Part shown: piece after piece, positions 24,507 to 34,180 of the stretch
How positions within the stretch are numbered: the stretch's first letter is position 1
Layout of the letters: each line of letters begins with the position of its first letter
NCBI RefSeq assembly: GCF_009183815.1
Contig: NZ_WEHX01000009.1
Coordinates: forward strand, 1-49,157
Length of the DNA stretch: 49,157 bases
Source: Sutterella seckii
Lineage (GTDB): Bacteria > Pseudomonadota > Gammaproteobacteria > Burkholderiales > Burkholderiaceae_F
Direction of reading: 5' to 3'
Program-made: the position numbers and the translations under genes
Notes under the pieces: generated by a model
Database searches by the model: none
Told to the model about the DNA's origin: nothing
What the model saw: the letters and a program-made list of their open reading frames with translations, nothing else

Positions 24507-24920
24507 ATGACCCGCCGCACCAATCTTCGCCTTGCCGCGCTTGCTTCGATTGCCGCGCTCGCTTTCGCCGCCGCTCCCGCCGTTCAGGCTGCCGGCCCCA
24601 CGGGCTTTGACGCTCCGGCTTCCGCTGAAGCCCGCGCCCCGCAGGGTTTCGGCAACAACAAGGTCACAACCGTTCAGTGGGTGCTTGAAAACGGCGCCGA
24701 CGATCAGGTTGTCGTGCTTCGCGGCAAGTTCACGCAGCACCTGAGGGGCGACAAGTACGAATTCGAGGATGAGGCCGGCACCGCCATCACCGCCGAACTT
24801 GATCACGACCGCGACTGGTCGATGGTGAAGAAGGACGCCCCGATGGAAATCCGCGCCGAAATCGACCGCGACTGGAACCGCACGAAGCTCGACGTCCGTT
24901 CCGCGAAGCCCCTGAAGTAA
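24507..24920 (+). CDS. Secreted BOF (bacterial OB-fold) protein, YgiW-like
   Basis: A 137-aa periplasmic protein. A Sec signal peptide (to about AVQAAG, residue 30) is followed by an OB-fold domain with the family pattern VTTVQWVLENGADDQVVVLR, GDKYEFEDEAGTAITAEL and IRAEIDRDWNRTKLDV. YgiW/YdeI proteins are stress-related periplasmic proteins, often controlled by QseBC- or PreAB-type two-component systems. The repeats upstream fit that. GGGAGAG precedes the ATG. Its precise molecular role is not known. Confidence 0.8.
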   Translation: MTRRTNLRLAALASIAALAFAAAPAVQAAGPTGFDAPASAEARAPQGFGNNKVTTVQWVLENGADDQVVVLRGKFTQHLRGDKYEFEDEAGTAITAELDHDRDWSMVKKDAPMEIRAEIDRDWNRTKLDVRSAKPLK

Positions 24921-24969
24921 AAAAAGCGCCTCGAACGGAAGCGGAATCCAAAAAAGATCCGTTTTCCGG

Positions 24970-24998
24970 TTGAAATCAAATTCGCGCGCACGTAAAAT
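24970..24998 (+). promoter_or_regulatory. Sigma-70 promoter of rpsB
   Basis: TTGAAA (24970-24975) and TAAAAT (24993-24998) are separated by exactly 17 bp. Transcription would start near 25005, giving a leader of about 175 nt before rpsB. Confidence 0.7.
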
Positions 24999-25009
24999 GC
25001 GCGCCTTGT

Positions 25010-25042
25010 TCCGGCCTCGGGATTTTTTCTCCTGAGGCCGGA
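25010..25042 (+). promoter_or_regulatory. rpsB leader stem-loop
   Basis: TCCGGCCTC (25010-25018) pairs perfectly with GAGGCCGGA (25034-25042) at the predicted 5' end of the rpsB mRNA. Ribosomal protein S2 is autogenously regulated through its leader in other proteobacteria, so this could be part of that element; a plain 5' stabilising hairpin is the alternative. Confidence 0.4.
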
Positions 25043-25178
25043 GCTATTCCGCCCGGTGTCCATGGTCGGCCCGGGTATGTACATTGCGCGCGGTCTGCGC
25101 CCGAGGTGCCTTTGATTCCGAGAAGAAGAATTGGTTCCTGCAGGCCGTGTCAGACTGACAAAACCTTGGAGAAATCAA

Positions 25179-25946
25179 ATGGTCAGCATGCGTGAAATGC
25201 TCGAAGCGGGTTGCCACTTCGGTCATCAGACCCGTTTCTGGAACCCGAAGATGGCTCAGTACATTTTCGGCTCCCGCAACAAGATTCACATCATCAACCT
25301 CGAAAAGACGGTTGTGATGTTTGATGAAGCCTGCAAGTTCGCCCGTCAGCTCGCGAGCCAGGGCGGCCGCATTCTCTTCGTCGACACGAAGCGCGGCGGT
25401 CGCGAAATCATCGCTCAGGAAGCTCAGCGCGCCGGCTGCAGCTGGGTCGACCAGCGCTGGCTCGGCGGCACGCTCACGAACTTCAAGACGGTTCGCGGCA
25501 CCATCAAGCGCCTCAAGGAAATGGAAGAGCAGCTCGAGGACGGCACCGCCGCCAAGCTGACGAAGAAGGAAGCCCTCGACTTCCAGCGCTCCGTTGAGAA
25601 GCTCAACAAGTCGATCGGCGGCATCAAGGACCTCACGGGTCTCCCCGACGCCCTCTTCATCGTCGACGTGGGCTACCACAAGATCGCCGTTCAGGAAGCC
25701 AACAAGCTCGGCATCCCCGTCATCGGCGTTGTGGATACGAACTGCTCGCCCGAAGGCATCGACTATGTCATTCCGGGCAACGATGACTCCTCGAAGGCTG
25801 TTCAGATCTACGCCGCCGGCATCGCCGACGCTGTGATCGCCGGCCGCGCCGACAGCGCCGTCTCCGCCGAGGATGCCCCGGCTGAGGAAGAGTTCATCGA
25901 AGTGGCTGCCGCTGAGGAAGCCCCGGAAGCGACCCCCGCTGCCTAA
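25179..25946 (+). CDS. rpsB: 30S ribosomal protein S2
   Basis: A 255-aa small-subunit ribosomal protein. The start [20 protein letters not shown] is set by TTGGAG just upstream; the upstream in-frame extension is not S2-like. Signatures include [28 protein letters not shown] and [19 protein letters not shown]. An acidic Ala/Glu-rich C-terminal tail (about 225-255) is typical of betaproteobacterial S2. First gene of the rpsB-tsf pair. Confidence 0.97.
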   Translation: MVSMREMLEAGCHFGHQTRFWNPKMAQYIFGSRNKIHIINLEKTVVMFDEACKFARQLASQGGRILFVDTKRGGREIIAQEAQRAGCSWVDQRWLGGTLTNFKTVRGTIKRLKEMEEQLEDGTAAKLTKKEALDFQRSVEKLNKSIGGIKDLTGLPDALFIVDVGYHKIAVQEANKLGIPVIGVVDTNCSPEGIDYVIPGNDDSSKAVQIYAAGIADAVIAGRADSAVSAEDAPAEEEFIEVAAAEEAPEATPAA

Positions 25947-25972
25947 TTGACGGCTTTTGATGGCCAAGCCCC

Positions 25973-26035
25973 GCCGGATGCGACGGGAGGGCCTCTTTTC
26001 TGAGAGAGGCGCGTATCCCGTCGGCATCTGACCGG
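25973..26035 (+). promoter_or_regulatory. Large stem-loop in the rpsB-tsf spacer
   Basis: GCCGG plus ATGCGACGGGA (25973-25988) pairs with TCCCGTCGGCAT and ACCGGC (26016-26036) with small bulges, enclosing a second hairpin GCCTCT (25991-25996) / AGAGGC (26005-26010). It may act as an attenuator or processing site between rpsB and tsf. Confidence 0.5.
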
Positions 26036-26043
26036 CTTTATGG

Positions 26044-26075
26044 AAATGGGGCTCTTTTCGGGCCCCATTTTCTTT
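26044..26075 (+). terminator. Terminator or attenuator before tsf
   Basis: AAATGGGGC (26044-26052) pairs perfectly with GCCCCATTT (26062-26070), followed by TCTTT. It ends 45 bp before tsf, so partial termination or a new tsf promoter just downstream is likely. Confidence 0.65.
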
Positions 26076-26120
26076 AGAATCCATACCGATTTTTTGTTCC
26101 TCTGATTGGAGTTAGTGAAC

Positions 26121-27008
<888 letters not shown>

Positions 27009-27146
27009 TTGCTTCTTTGAGGCTGAAGGAGACTTTCTCTGAAGGGCTCTGAGAAGCTTTCTGATTTCGGCAGTGCATGCACGGGCATTTTCGGAAAATG
27101 AAGCGCTTCTCCTGAAGCTTTCCTCCGGGAAACTCTCCTCCAATCG

Positions 27147-27191
27147 AAAGGGACGCTGCCTTCCTTGCACGAAGGGGCGTCCTTTCTTTTT
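27147..27191 (+). terminator. Terminator of rpsB-tsf
   Basis: AAAGG-ACGC (27147-27156, one bulged G) pairs with GCGTCCTTT (27177-27185), with an inner CCTTC/GAAGG stem, then CTTTTT. Confidence 0.8.
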
Positions 27192-27251
27192 GCGCGTTCT
27201 CCCCGGGCGTCCGGAAAAGCAAAAAGTTCTAAGCAATATTCCTCAGCCGCG

Positions 27252-27257
27252 TATAAT
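27252..27257 (+). promoter_or_regulatory. -10 element of the pyrH promoter
   Basis: A perfect TATAAT 93 bp before the pyrH ATG and 60 bp after the tsf terminator. The -35 region (TTCTAA, 19 bp away) is poor. Confidence 0.5.
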
Positions 27258-27349
27258 TTCGCCCCGAGCCAGAACTTGGCAGACGGGCACGGTCCCTGAA
27301 GCCTGATGCCGGCAATCTTCCCAACAGTCATGCATTGAGGAGTTGATCG

Positions 27350-28081
27350 ATGGACAACGCAGCGCAGGGTAAGCCCGTTTACAAACGCATTCTTCTGAAG
27401 CTTTCGGGCGAAGCCCTCATGGGCGATGATGCTTTCGGCATCAACCGTCAGGTGCTTCAGCACATGATTGAAGAAATCCGCTCCGTCCTTGATCTGGGCG
27501 TGCAGATCGGCATCGTCGTGGGCGGCGGCAACATCTTCCGCGGCGTTGCGCTCGGCGCCACCGGCATGGACCGCGCCACGGGCGACTACATGGGCATGCT
27601 TGCCACGGTGATGAACGCCATGGCGCTTCAGGACTGCTGCCGCAACAACGGCATCGAAGCGCGCGTGCAGTCGGCGCTTCACATTGAACAGGTCGCCGAA
27701 CCCTACATCCGCGGAAAGGCTCTGCGCCACCTGCGCCTCGGCCGCGTCGTGATCTTTGCGGCCGGCACCGGCAACCCCTTCATGACGACCGACACCACCG
27801 CTGCCCTTCGCGGCGCGGAAGTGGGCGCCGACATCGTTCTCAAGGCGACGAAGGTCGACGGCATCTACACGGCCGACCCGAAGAAGGATCCGACCGCCAC
27901 GATGTATGACGAAATCACCTTCGACCATGCGCTTCGCACCAACCTCAAGGTGATGGACGCCACCGCCTTCGCGCTCTGCCGCGAGCAGGGACTCCCGATC
28001 AAGGTCTTCAACATCAACAAGAAGGGGGCGCTGCGCCGCGTCGTCCTCGGCGAAAAGGAAGGCACGCTCGTTCATAGCTAA
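27350..28081 (+). CDS. pyrH: Uridylate kinase
   Basis: A 243-aa UMP kinase of the amino acid kinase fold, hexameric, supplying UDP for pyrimidine nucleotide synthesis. Motifs are [49 protein letters not shown] and [23 protein letters not shown] lies 9 nt before the ATG. It has its own promoter and is followed by frr after 160 bp. Confidence 0.97.
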   Translation: MDNAAQGKPVYKRILLKLSGEALMGDDAFGINRQVLQHMIEEIRSVLDLGVQIGIVVGGGNIFRGVALGATGMDRATGDYMGMLATVMNAMALQDCCRNNGIEARVQSALHIEQVAEPYIRGKALRHLRLGRVVIFAAGTGNPFMTTDTTAALRGAEVGADIVLKATKVDGIYTADPKKDPTATMYDEITFDHALRTNLKVMDATAFALCREQGLPIKVFNINKKGALRRVVLGEKEGTLVHS

Positions 28082-28241
28082 GGCCGACCTTTGATAAAAT
28101 AACAAATTGCGCATGGGCCGGAGGGTTCGCTTTCCGGCCCATGTTCGTACCGAATTCAGTGATTCAATTCCGCATCGGACGCGCCTTGAGCCTTCACCAA
28201 GGTTCGGCGCCTTAAGCGGAAATGCTCCAAGGAGATTTTTT

Positions 28242-28802
28242 ATGACCGCTCAGGAAGTTATCCAGCAGACCGAGCACAAGATGGGCGTCACCGTCGAGAA
28301 GCTTCGCGAAGACTTCACGCGCATCCGCACGGGTCGTGCCAGTACGGGCCTGCTCGACAAGATCAAGGTCGACTATTACGGCTGCCCGACCCCGATCAAT
28401 CAGGTTGCTCAGGTGGGCGTGGGCGACGCGCACACGCTTACCGTCCAGCCTTGGGAAAAGAACATGGTGAAGGTCGTTGAGAAGGCGATTCGCGACTCCG
28501 ACCTCGGCCTCAATCCGGCCACTTCGGGCGACGTCATCCGCATTCCGCTGCCCCCGCTCACCGAAGAGCGCCGCCGCGAACTCTCGAAGATCGTGAAGGG
28601 CTTCGGCGAAGACGCCAAGGTTGCCGTGCGCAACCTCCGCCGCGATGCCAACGGCCAGATCGAACGCCTTGAGAAGGACAAGGAAATCTCCGAAGACGAT
28701 CAGCGCCGCCTCGAGACGGACATCCAGAAGCTCACGGACCGCTATGTCGCCGAAATCGACAAGGTGATCACGGAGAAGGAAAAGGAAATCATGACGGTCT
28801 GA
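28242..28802 (+). CDS. frr: Ribosome recycling factor
   Basis: A 186-aa factor that splits post-termination ribosomes with EF-G. Signatures are [40 protein letters not shown] and the coiled-coil end [14 protein letters not shown] at 28242 is set by AAGGAG and by family length (E. coli 185); the frame is open upstream to 28107 without family sequence. Followed by a strong terminator, so uppS is not co-transcribed. Confidence 0.97.
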   Translation: MTAQEVIQQTEHKMGVTVEKLREDFTRIRTGRASTGLLDKIKVDYYGCPTPINQVAQVGVGDAHTLTVQPWEKNMVKVVEKAIRDSDLGLNPATSGDVIRIPLPPLTEERRRELSKIVKGFGEDAKVAVRNLRRDANGQIERLEKDKEISEDDQRRLETDIQKLTDRYVAEIDKVITEKEKEIMTV

Positions 28803-28829
28803 TGACCCTCTGAATTCCCTTTCAAAAGA

Positions 28830-28869
28830 AAGCCCGCAGTCTGCTTTTTCCGGCAGTGCGGGCTTTTTG
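28830..28869. terminator. Bidirectional terminator between frr and the helicase gene
   Basis: AAAGCCCGCA (28830-28839) pairs with TGCGGGCTTT (28858-28867) and TTTTT ends the plus-strand copy. The minus strand reads GGGCTTTCTTTTG, so it can also end the convergent helicase transcript. Confidence 0.85.
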
Positions 28870-28977
28870 CTGGGGAGCGTCGTCTGCATGACGCGCATTC
28901 CCTTTCGTCCGCCAGGATGCTGCAGAAAGACCTGCCGCATCCCGGGTGCACCTGGCGGAAGCTTGAGTCTCTCCGCC

Positions 28978-31900
28978 TCAATCCTCCGCGAGGAGCCTGA
29001 GGATTTCGTCTCTCGAGAGGCGGTTCGACATGTCGGAACCTTCGAGAAGCGCGTCCGCCAAAGACTTCTTCGTTTCGTGGAGCCGTATTATCTTCTCCTC
29101 GATCGTGTTCTCGGCGATCAGTCGGTAGATCGTCACCGGATTTTCCTGCCCGATGCGGTAGGCGCGGTCCGAGGCCTGGCTTTCGATCGCCGGATTCCAC
29201 CAGGGGTCGAGAATGGCGACATAGTCGGCGGCCGTGAGGTTGAGGCCCGTGCCGCCCGCCTTGAGGCTGATGAGAAAAAGCGGCATCTCGCCCTTCTGGA
29301 AGGCGTCGACAAGCTTCTGGCGCTGGCCCGCAGGCGTTGCACCGTCGAGATAGAGGTACTTGATGTTCTTCTTGTCGAGCTCCTTCCTGAGGATCGCAAG
29401 ATAGGACGTGAACTGGCTGAAGACGAGCGCCCGGTGGCCGCCTTCAATGAGGGTGTCGGCGAGCTTCAGGAAGGCATTGATCTTCGAGGACTCGAGCTTG
29501 AGCTTCGGATTCACGAGCTCAGCGGCGCACGCCGCCTGACGGAGCTTCATGAGTTCGGCGAGCGCTTCAATCGGATTGATTTCGCCGGTCTCGAGGCGCT
29601 GGGACGCCGTTTCGCGCAGGCTCTCGTAGAGCGTGCGCTCGGCTTCGGAGAGCTCTACCCGGAGCGTGACCTCGGTCTTTTCGGGGAGTTCGTCGAGCAC
29701 CTCGGCCTTCGTGCGGCGCAGGATGAAGGGCGAAATCAGGCGCTTCAGGAGCTTCTGGCAGTTGCGGTCCTTGTTGCGTTCGATCGGAATGATGAAGCGC
29801 TCCGCAAAGCTCTGGCTGCTTCCGAGAAGCCCGGGGTTCGCGAACTCGAAGAGATTCCAGATTTCGCCGAGGTTGTTCTGGAGGGGCGTGCCGGTAAGAA
29901 GAACGCGGGCAGCGGATTTGAGCTGCATCGCGGCCTTCGACATCCTGGTGTCCCGGTTCTTGATGTTGTGAGCTTCATCAAGAACCACCGTCGTCCATTC
30001 GCGGCCGCTCAAGGCTTCAATCTCAGCGGAAAGAATGCCGTAGGTCGTGAGGACGACGTCGCCCGCTTCCGCCTCGTCGACGAGCTTTTTGCGGTCTTCG
30101 GCCTGCTGAAGCATTTTGATTCTGAGGCCCGGCGCAAAGCGCTGGAGCTCATCGCTCCAGTTGAAGAGGACGGCGGCAGGCATCACGACGAGTTGCGGAC
30201 CTTCCTTCGCGCGGGAGAGCAGGAGCGCAATCGCCTGAATGGTTTTGCCGAGGCCCATGTCGTCAGCGAGAAGCGCGCCCGCGCCCCAGCTGATGAGGCG
30301 CGAGAGCCATTCGAACCCTTCCTGCTGATAGGGGCGAAGCTCGGTGCGAAGACCCGCAGGGATGACGGGCGTCAGGTGCTTTGACTCGCGGATGCGTCTG
30401 CAGAGCGACCGGAAGGCTTCGTCGGAGTCGATTTCAATGCCTTCATCCTCGAGCCTCTCAATCGAGTCGGCATTGAAGGCGGAAATCCGGAGTTCGCCCT
30501 TCTTTTGCGACGTAACGAGACTCTCGATATGCTCGAGCTCTTTTTTGAGGCTTTCCGTGAGGGCGACGTATTCGTCGTCGCCCAGGCGTATGAAGCGGCC
30601 CTCGGATTCCCTGAGGCGCTCAAGGAGCTCATTGACGGTGAGCACCGTCTTCTCGTCGATCTGAACCTTGCCTTCAAGCTCGAACCAGCTTCCGATGCTT
30701 CGGAGCGAGAGCTTCAGGCTCGAGGGGAAAATCTGCGGGCGGGAGACGCGGAATTTGACGCCCTCGGGCCACTCAAGGAGCGCCGTATCCGGATGGGTGC
30801 GGAGAACCTCGAGCATCTCGAGCGTTTCTGCGACCGGAAGCTCCCAGGAGAATTCGCCGTCTCGCTGTTCTTCGAGCCGCGAGAGCGCGGAAAGGAGCTC
30901 ATCAAAGTTTTTACGCTCCTTCTTCAGGTCGCGAGCGACCTGAACCGTTTTGGTGCCGATCCGGGTGGCAATGAAGGCAAGTCCTTCGCCCGGCGAGCAG
31001 GCAAGCGGGTTCTCCGCGACCGGATGCACGAGCGCGGTGACATGGTGCGTGCCCGCTCCGAAGGGTTCGAGGCGGAAGGTGATTCTTGCGTCGCCCGACT
31101 GCTTCTCAAGGTGCTTGGAGTCCTTGAGGAGATCCGACATAACAGGGGTTCGGGCCGAAAGCTTTTCGAGGTAGTGCGTGAGCTTTTCCCGTGCCGCTAG
31201 CGGGAAGTTGATGCCGCGCACGGCCTTGAGAAGATCGCGTTCATTGTCTGTCGGCCGGGTAACGATGATCAGGCTGCTGCTCGCTCTCGTGAGGCTGATC
31301 TTGTCCTCTTCAGGATCAAATTCAGGACTGAGATTGTTGGTGAAGCAATAGGTGTCGTTATTGCGCAGAACCGAAATTTCAAGCGGTCTCTTCTCCACGT
31401 CGATCGGTTCAAGCGTGTTCGCGTCGATGACATTCTGAGAGCCGACAAGCTCCATCAGCGCTTCAGGGACGTTGAGGACGTGCATGCCTCGGGTCCAATA
31501 CATGCTTTCCAGGTGAACTGCATTGGCGACGCGCTGCGCTTCATCGGAGAGCTTCGGCGCGCGCTCGACGAAGGTGGAAGGCTTCATGACCGTGCCCTTG
31601 AGCCAGGTTCGGGTCGTCGCCTTGAATTTCTGCGAGCGGATGGTGATCTCCCAGCCGGGCTTTTCGGTGTCGACGGCGTATGCAATGCGTTCCGTCGGGA
31701 GCTGACCTTCGGTGTAGTCCTGACCGTTGCCGCCGGAGATACCAGGGAGCGCGATCAGACGATCGAGCACCAGATCCCATTCCGGACGGATGACGTAATG
31801 GGGAAGGAACTGCTTGATTCCGTACTTGCGGGCAATGCTTTCGGCTTCCTCGTTCTTGCCGGTGAGACGCTGGAATTCGAAATCGAGCATCGGCAGAAAG

Positions 31901-33045
31901 CTCATCCATTTCCTGGCCTTTTCGCCCACAAAGTCGATTTTTTCAAGGAGTCCGAAATTAAGCGCCGTGATAGCAAAGGGAACGGCAATTTGAGGGTTGA
32001 GCTGTTCAATAGCCTCACCGGGAAGGGCTTCCATGAAGGCTTCCCGGAAGCTCACGGCAGCCTTCCTGGCATCTCTGCCGCAGCCGAGGAGGGCAATCAG
32101 AATCGCCGGCTTGAGATAAACATTTTCGGCGACTCTTCTGACTTCCATCATTCGCTCGAGCTTCCGAACGGATGCGGGGTTTGCGCGATCGCGGTAGAGC
32201 GCAATGGCATAGAGCCAGGCTTCAAACCAGGTTTCAAAGTGGATCTGGTGGAGGCGCGAGAGAGCGATTCTCATGCAGGAGACGGCATTGGAGGGCTCTT
32301 CGTTGTCCATGATGGAGGCTGCCGCGCTCACGATCATGTACCACGGGGACTCGCAGTTCATTTTCTTAAGCAGCTCGTGCGGCTTTCCGTTGCAGAGGAA
32401 ATCAGCGTAGTAATGGCGCCAGTCGCGGTATTCAGCGGCAGCTTCCTTGGAGAGATGCAGCGTCAGATAGTCTCTGAATTTGTCGCTGGTAACGTCGAAG
32501 CCGCGGGCATCCGCGGTATCCTGGGCAACGCGGAGTGCCGCGTGGGCGATGATCCTCGCAGGAAGCGCTTCGACGAAGGGCTTCCAGTGGTCATAGTCGA
32601 GGAGCTGAACCATGAAGGCGGCTTCCATGGAAGCCCATGTCTTGATCTGATCCTCACTGAACGTTTCGCTGAGGGGCGCCGGGAGGCGTCCGGTCTGGAT
32701 GAAGTTGACCGCGGCCTTCATGACGGTGACGTGCATTCTGACATCCCTGTCGAGGCGAACCTTTTCCAGCTTATTGAATACGGCGTCGAATGTTTTGCGC
32801 GACACGAGCCGCGTCATCATGTTGATCCCGCTAGGCGTCACAAAGAGTATCTCGTACGAGCCCCAATAGCCCTCCTTGGGCTGTCTGATCCATCCCTTCC
32901 CGACGAACTCGCTGATGGCGTCGGTGAACTCCTTTACAGGTAGCTTTCGATTTGAAGCATATGACTTGACGTCTGAAGCTGAAGGAAGCGTGTAGGTGCT
33001 GAGCGCGTAAGCAATGGCTTCAGACTGGATTTGAGGAATGGACAT
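28978..33045 (-). CDS. SNF2-family DEAD/DEAH helicase with large unassigned N-terminal region
   Basis: A 1355-aa protein whose C-terminal third is a full SNF2 ATPase. The helicase begins near residue 900 (LRPYQQEGFEWL), with Walker A DDMGLGKT near 926, DEAH at 1023-1026, LLTGTPLQNN, SPFILRRTKAEVL, VFSQFTSY, SLKAGGTGLNL and SDRAYRIGQ. The first 900 residues show no recognised domain and are somewhat less GC-rich. Start choice is uncertain: ATG at 33045 (MSIPQIQSEAIAYAL) starts the protein-like sequence, while an ATG at 33153 would add 36 residues; neither has a good ribosome-binding site. Bacterial SNF2 proteins remodel DNA- or RNA-polymerase-bound complexes, and some act in phage defence. It sits antisense within the frr-uppS interval, suggesting an insertion. 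Confidence 0.85.
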   Translation of the reverse strand: MSIPQIQSEAIAYALSTYTLPSASDVKSYASNRKLPVKEFTDAISEFVGKGWIRQPKEGYWGSYEILFVTPSGINMMTRLVSRKTFDAVFNKLEKVRLDRDVRMHVTVMKAAVNFIQTGRLPAPLSETFSEDQIKTWASMEAAFMVQLLDYDHWKPFVEALPARIIAHAALRVAQDTADARGFDVTSDKFRDYLTLHLSKEAAAEYRDWRHYYADFLCNGKPHELLKKMNCESPWYMIVSAAASIMDNEEPSNAVSCMRIALSRLHQIHFETWFEAWLYAIALYRDRANPASVRKLERMMEVRRVAENVYLKPAILIALLGCGRDARKAAVSFREAFMEALPGEAIEQLNPQIAVPFAITALNFGLLEKIDFVGEKARKWMSFLPMLDFEFQRLTGKNEEAESIARKYGIKQFLPHYVIRPEWDLVLDRLIALPGISGGNGQDYTEGQLPTERIAYAVDTEKPGWEITIRSQKFKATTRTWLKGTVMKPSTFVERAPKLSDEAQRVANAVHLESMYWTRGMHVLNVPEALMELVGSQNVIDANTLEPIDVEKRPLEISVLRNNDTYCFTNNLSPEFDPEEDKISLTRASSSLIIVTRPTDNERDLLKAVRGINFPLAAREKLTHYLEKLSARTPVMSDLLKDSKHLEKQSGDARITFRLEPFGAGTHHVTALVHPVAENPLACSPGEGLAFIATRIGTKTVQVARDLKKERKNFDELLSALSRLEEQRDGEFSWELPVAETLEMLEVLRTHPDTALLEWPEGVKFRVSRPQIFPSSLKLSLRSIGSWFELEGKVQIDEKTVLTVNELLERLRESEGRFIRLGDDEYVALTESLKKELEHIESLVTSQKKGELRISAFNADSIERLEDEGIEIDSDEAFRSLCRRIRESKHLTPVIPAGLRTELRPYQQEGFEWLSRLISWGAGALLADDMGLGKTIQAIALLLSRAKEGPQLVVMPAAVLFNWSDELQRFAPGLRIKMLQQAEDRKKLVDEAEAGDVVLTTYGILSAEIEALSGREWTTVVLDEAHNIKNRDTRMSKAAMQLKSAARVLLTGTPLQNNLGEIWNLFEFANPGLLGSSQSFAERFIIPIERNKDRNCQKLLKRLISPFILRRTKAEVLDELPEKTEVTLRVELSEAERTLYESLRETASQRLETGEINPIEALAELMKLRQAACAAELVNPKLKLESSKINAFLKLADTLIEGGHRALVFSQFTSYLAILRKELDKKNIKYLYLDGATPAGQRQKLVDAFQKGEMPLFLISLKAGGTGLNLTAADYVAILDPWWNPAIESQASDRAYRIGQENPVTIYRLIAENTIEEKIIRLHETKKSLADALLEGSDMSNRLSRDEILRLLAED

Positions 33046-33236
33046 GCTGGAGAATGCCGAGGGAAAAGTTTGAAAATCTAAGTCGCTTAGTTTAGTAGGG
33101 GCAGGATCGGCATAAGGTTTGAAAAAGCATTTTCGCGGGATCAGCAAATGCATGGATCCGCTTGCAATCCGTCACAAGCGGGGCTCGGCGGCTTTGCTAG
33201 ACTTTCTGCCGCTTCAATCTTTTCAGTGTACCCATC

Positions 33237-33947
33237 ATGGCCGACCTTCCTCACCTGCCCGGACACATTGCGATCATCATGGACGGCAACGGCCGCTGGG
33301 CGAGATCGCGGTTTCTGCCGCGTGCGGAAGGTCATCGCCAGGGGGTGCTTGCGCTTGAGCGCGTGGTGGAGGCGTCGGTGCGCCTCGGCATCCGGGCGCT
33401 TACCGTCTTTGCCTTTTCAAGCGAAAACTGGCGACGTCCCGCGGCTGAAGTTTCGGCCCTCATGAAAATCTTCGCGACAGCGCTTGCCCGCTGGGAGGAG
33501 CCGCTCTTGAAGGCGGGCGTCAGCATCCGCATCATCGGGGACCGGCATGCTTTCTCGGAAGACCTTCAGCGCGCAATCGAGCACGCTGAGAAAACCACTG
33601 CGCCGGGGAGCCGCATGCATCTCAATATTGCAGCCAATTACGGCGGCCGCTGGGATGCGCTTCAGGCCGCGCAGGCCGCTGCTGCTGCGGGCGATCTCAC
33701 GCTCGAAGGCATTGAAAAGCGGCTTTCCGCGCATGACGACGGAGAGGTGGATCTTTTGATCCGTACCGGCGGGGAAAGACGCATTTCGAATTTCCTCCTC
33801 TGGCAGGCAGCCTATGCCGAGCTCTACTTCACTGATACGCTGTGGCCCGATTTCGATGCGGCGGCGCTCGACGACGCGCTCAACTGGTATGTCGGGCGCG
33901 AACGGCGCTTCGGAATGACGAGCGAGCAGCTGCGCGAAATCGGCTGA
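33237..33947 (+). CDS. uppS: Undecaprenyl diphosphate synthase (cis-prenyltransferase)
   Basis: A 236-aa cytosolic enzyme that builds the C55 lipid carrier for cell-wall synthesis. Motifs are IAIIMDGNGRWARSR with catalytic Asp16, FAFSSENWRRP, LNIAANYGGRWD and the late substrate-binding RTGGERRISNFLLWQAAYAE. Family length is normal. The ribosome-binding site is weak; an extended -10 (TGCTAGACT, 33195-33203) may give it a promoter. Confidence 0.96.
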   Translation: MADLPHLPGHIAIIMDGNGRWARSRFLPRAEGHRQGVLALERVVEASVRLGIRALTVFAFSSENWRRPAAEVSALMKIFATALARWEEPLLKAGVSIRIIGDRHAFSEDLQRAIEHAEKTTAPGSRMHLNIAANYGGRWDALQAAQAAAAAGDLTLEGIEKRLSAHDDGEVDLLIRTGGERRISNFLLWQAAYAELYFTDTLWPDFDAAALDDALNWYVGRERRFGMTSEQLREIG

Positions 33948-33970
33948 CGACCGAAGAAGCAGTGAAAAAA

Positions 33971-33995
33971 CGGCGCCCTTTGAGAAAGAGCGCCG
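33971..33995 (-). terminator. Hairpin terminator between uppS and the porin gene
   Basis: CGGCGC-c-CTTT (33971-33981) pairs with AAAG-a-GCGCCG (33985-33995). On the minus strand a run of six T follows, so it best ends the porin transcript. Confidence 0.7.
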
Positions 33996-34089
33996 AAATG
34001 CCGTGGGAGACCGGGCGGCGCCTTCATGCACGAAGCGCGCCCGATGGGCAGATTCAAAGATTCCGGATTCCGTCCCGGCTTTTGGAAGA

Positions 34090-34118
34090 GCCCGCGCAAG
34101 GCCCGTAAATGCGCGGGC
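34090..34118 (-). terminator. Second hairpin after the porin gene
   Basis: GCCCGCGC (34090-34097) pairs with GCGCGGGC (34111-34118), 63 bp beyond the porin stop on the minus strand. No strong T-run follows. Confidence 0.45.
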
Positions 34119-34180
34119 ATCTGGAGAACAAATGCCTGCGCGATGCGCAAGTTTTTCCTGATCGGCCGGGATGCCCGGAT

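Larger units (their letters stand above)
27009..27349. other. tsf-pyrH intergenic region
   Basis: 340 bp without a gene. It holds the terminator at 27147-27191 and the pyrH promoter with TATAAT at 27252-27257. The first 130 bp show nothing recognisable. Confidence 0.5.
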
